From positions 1-23,949 of the forward strand of contig CAYVFC010000125.1 in NCBI GenBank assembly GCA_964450715.1: 23,949 nt of DNA, written 5' to 3'. Below are positions 23,884 to 23,949 of this stretch, one piece after another (position 1 is the stretch's first letter; each line of letters starts with the position of its first letter). The position numbers were made by a program, and so were the translations under genes. The notes below the pieces were generated by a model. The model saw only the letters and a program-made list of their open reading frames with translations. It did not search any database and was not told the origin of the DNA. This stretch comes from CAYVFC01 sp964450715 (GTDB lineage: Bacteria > Myxococcota_A > Polyangia > Polyangiales > JAFGIB01).

Positions 23884-23912
23884 ATTGTACTCACGTATAT
23901 GACGGTTGTCGA
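23884..23912 (-). promoter_or_regulatory. Candidate sigma-70-type promoter for the membrane sulfatase-like gene
   Basis: On the minus strand TCGACA (-35, 23907-23912) and TACAAT (-10, 23884-23889) are separated by exactly 17 bases; each matches the consensus at five of six positions. Transcription would begin near 23877, leaving an untranslated leader of about 85 bases that contains a GGCGGC/GCCGCC hairpin (23834-23848). A TATAAT also overlaps the annotated ATG (23789-23794), but its -35 is poor. Confidence 0.5.
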
Positions 23913-23949
23913 CTGCAAATAACTTAAATCTTAGCCCCGTCCCCTTTTC

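Overview
The window carries a nearly complete type VI secretion system (T6SS) locus from a GC-rich Gram-negative bacterium. The outer-membrane lipoprotein TssJ shows the cell envelope is diderm. An FHA protein and a Hanks-type Ser/Thr kinase of the 'PGD-x-V-x-x-KY' type, together with high GC, suggest a Myxococcota/Bradymonadota-like (former Deltaproteobacteria) host. That taxonomic guess is inference only; no rRNA or marker gene is present.

Layout. Two divergent gene blocks leave a 565-base intergenic region (7240-7804). The minus-strand block reads hcp (tssD), tssE, tssF, tssG, clpV (tssH), then an FHA-domain gene cut by the left edge (1-619). The plus-strand block reads tssJ, tssK, tssL, tssM, tagF, tssA, tssB, tssC and, after a 237-base gap, a transmembrane Ser/Thr kinase (20062-21660). 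Gene ends touch or overlap at tssG/clpV, tssF/tssG, tssL/tssM, tssM/tagF and tagF/tssA, so these are tight operons. A convergent gene (21875-23791, minus) encodes a polytopic membrane protein with an LtaS/EptA-like alkaline-phosphatase-superfamily domain and is probably not part of the T6SS.

How the parts fit. TssJ-TssL-TssM form the trans-envelope complex. TssK, TssF, TssG and TssE belong to the baseplate, with TssA as the assembly cap or organiser. Hcp is the inner tube, TssB/TssC the contractile sheath, and ClpV the unfoldase that recycles the sheath. The kinase, FHA protein and TagF are the recognised parts of post-translational T6SS control. Twelve of the thirteen core subunits are present. 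VgrG (TssI), PAAR proteins, effectors and a PppA-type phosphatase are not seen here.

Most notable points: a TssA with two tandem ImpA_N domains; a 185-base imperfect palindrome resembling a MITE, plus an adjacent 27-base perfect hairpin, sitting between the two divergent operons; a structured tssE-hcp spacer; a TssJ with a long charged tail; and a Thr (rather than Cys/formylglycine) at the catalytic position of the sulfatase-like protein. I did not see a wholly new multi-gene system; the locus is a recognisable T6SS with unusual details.
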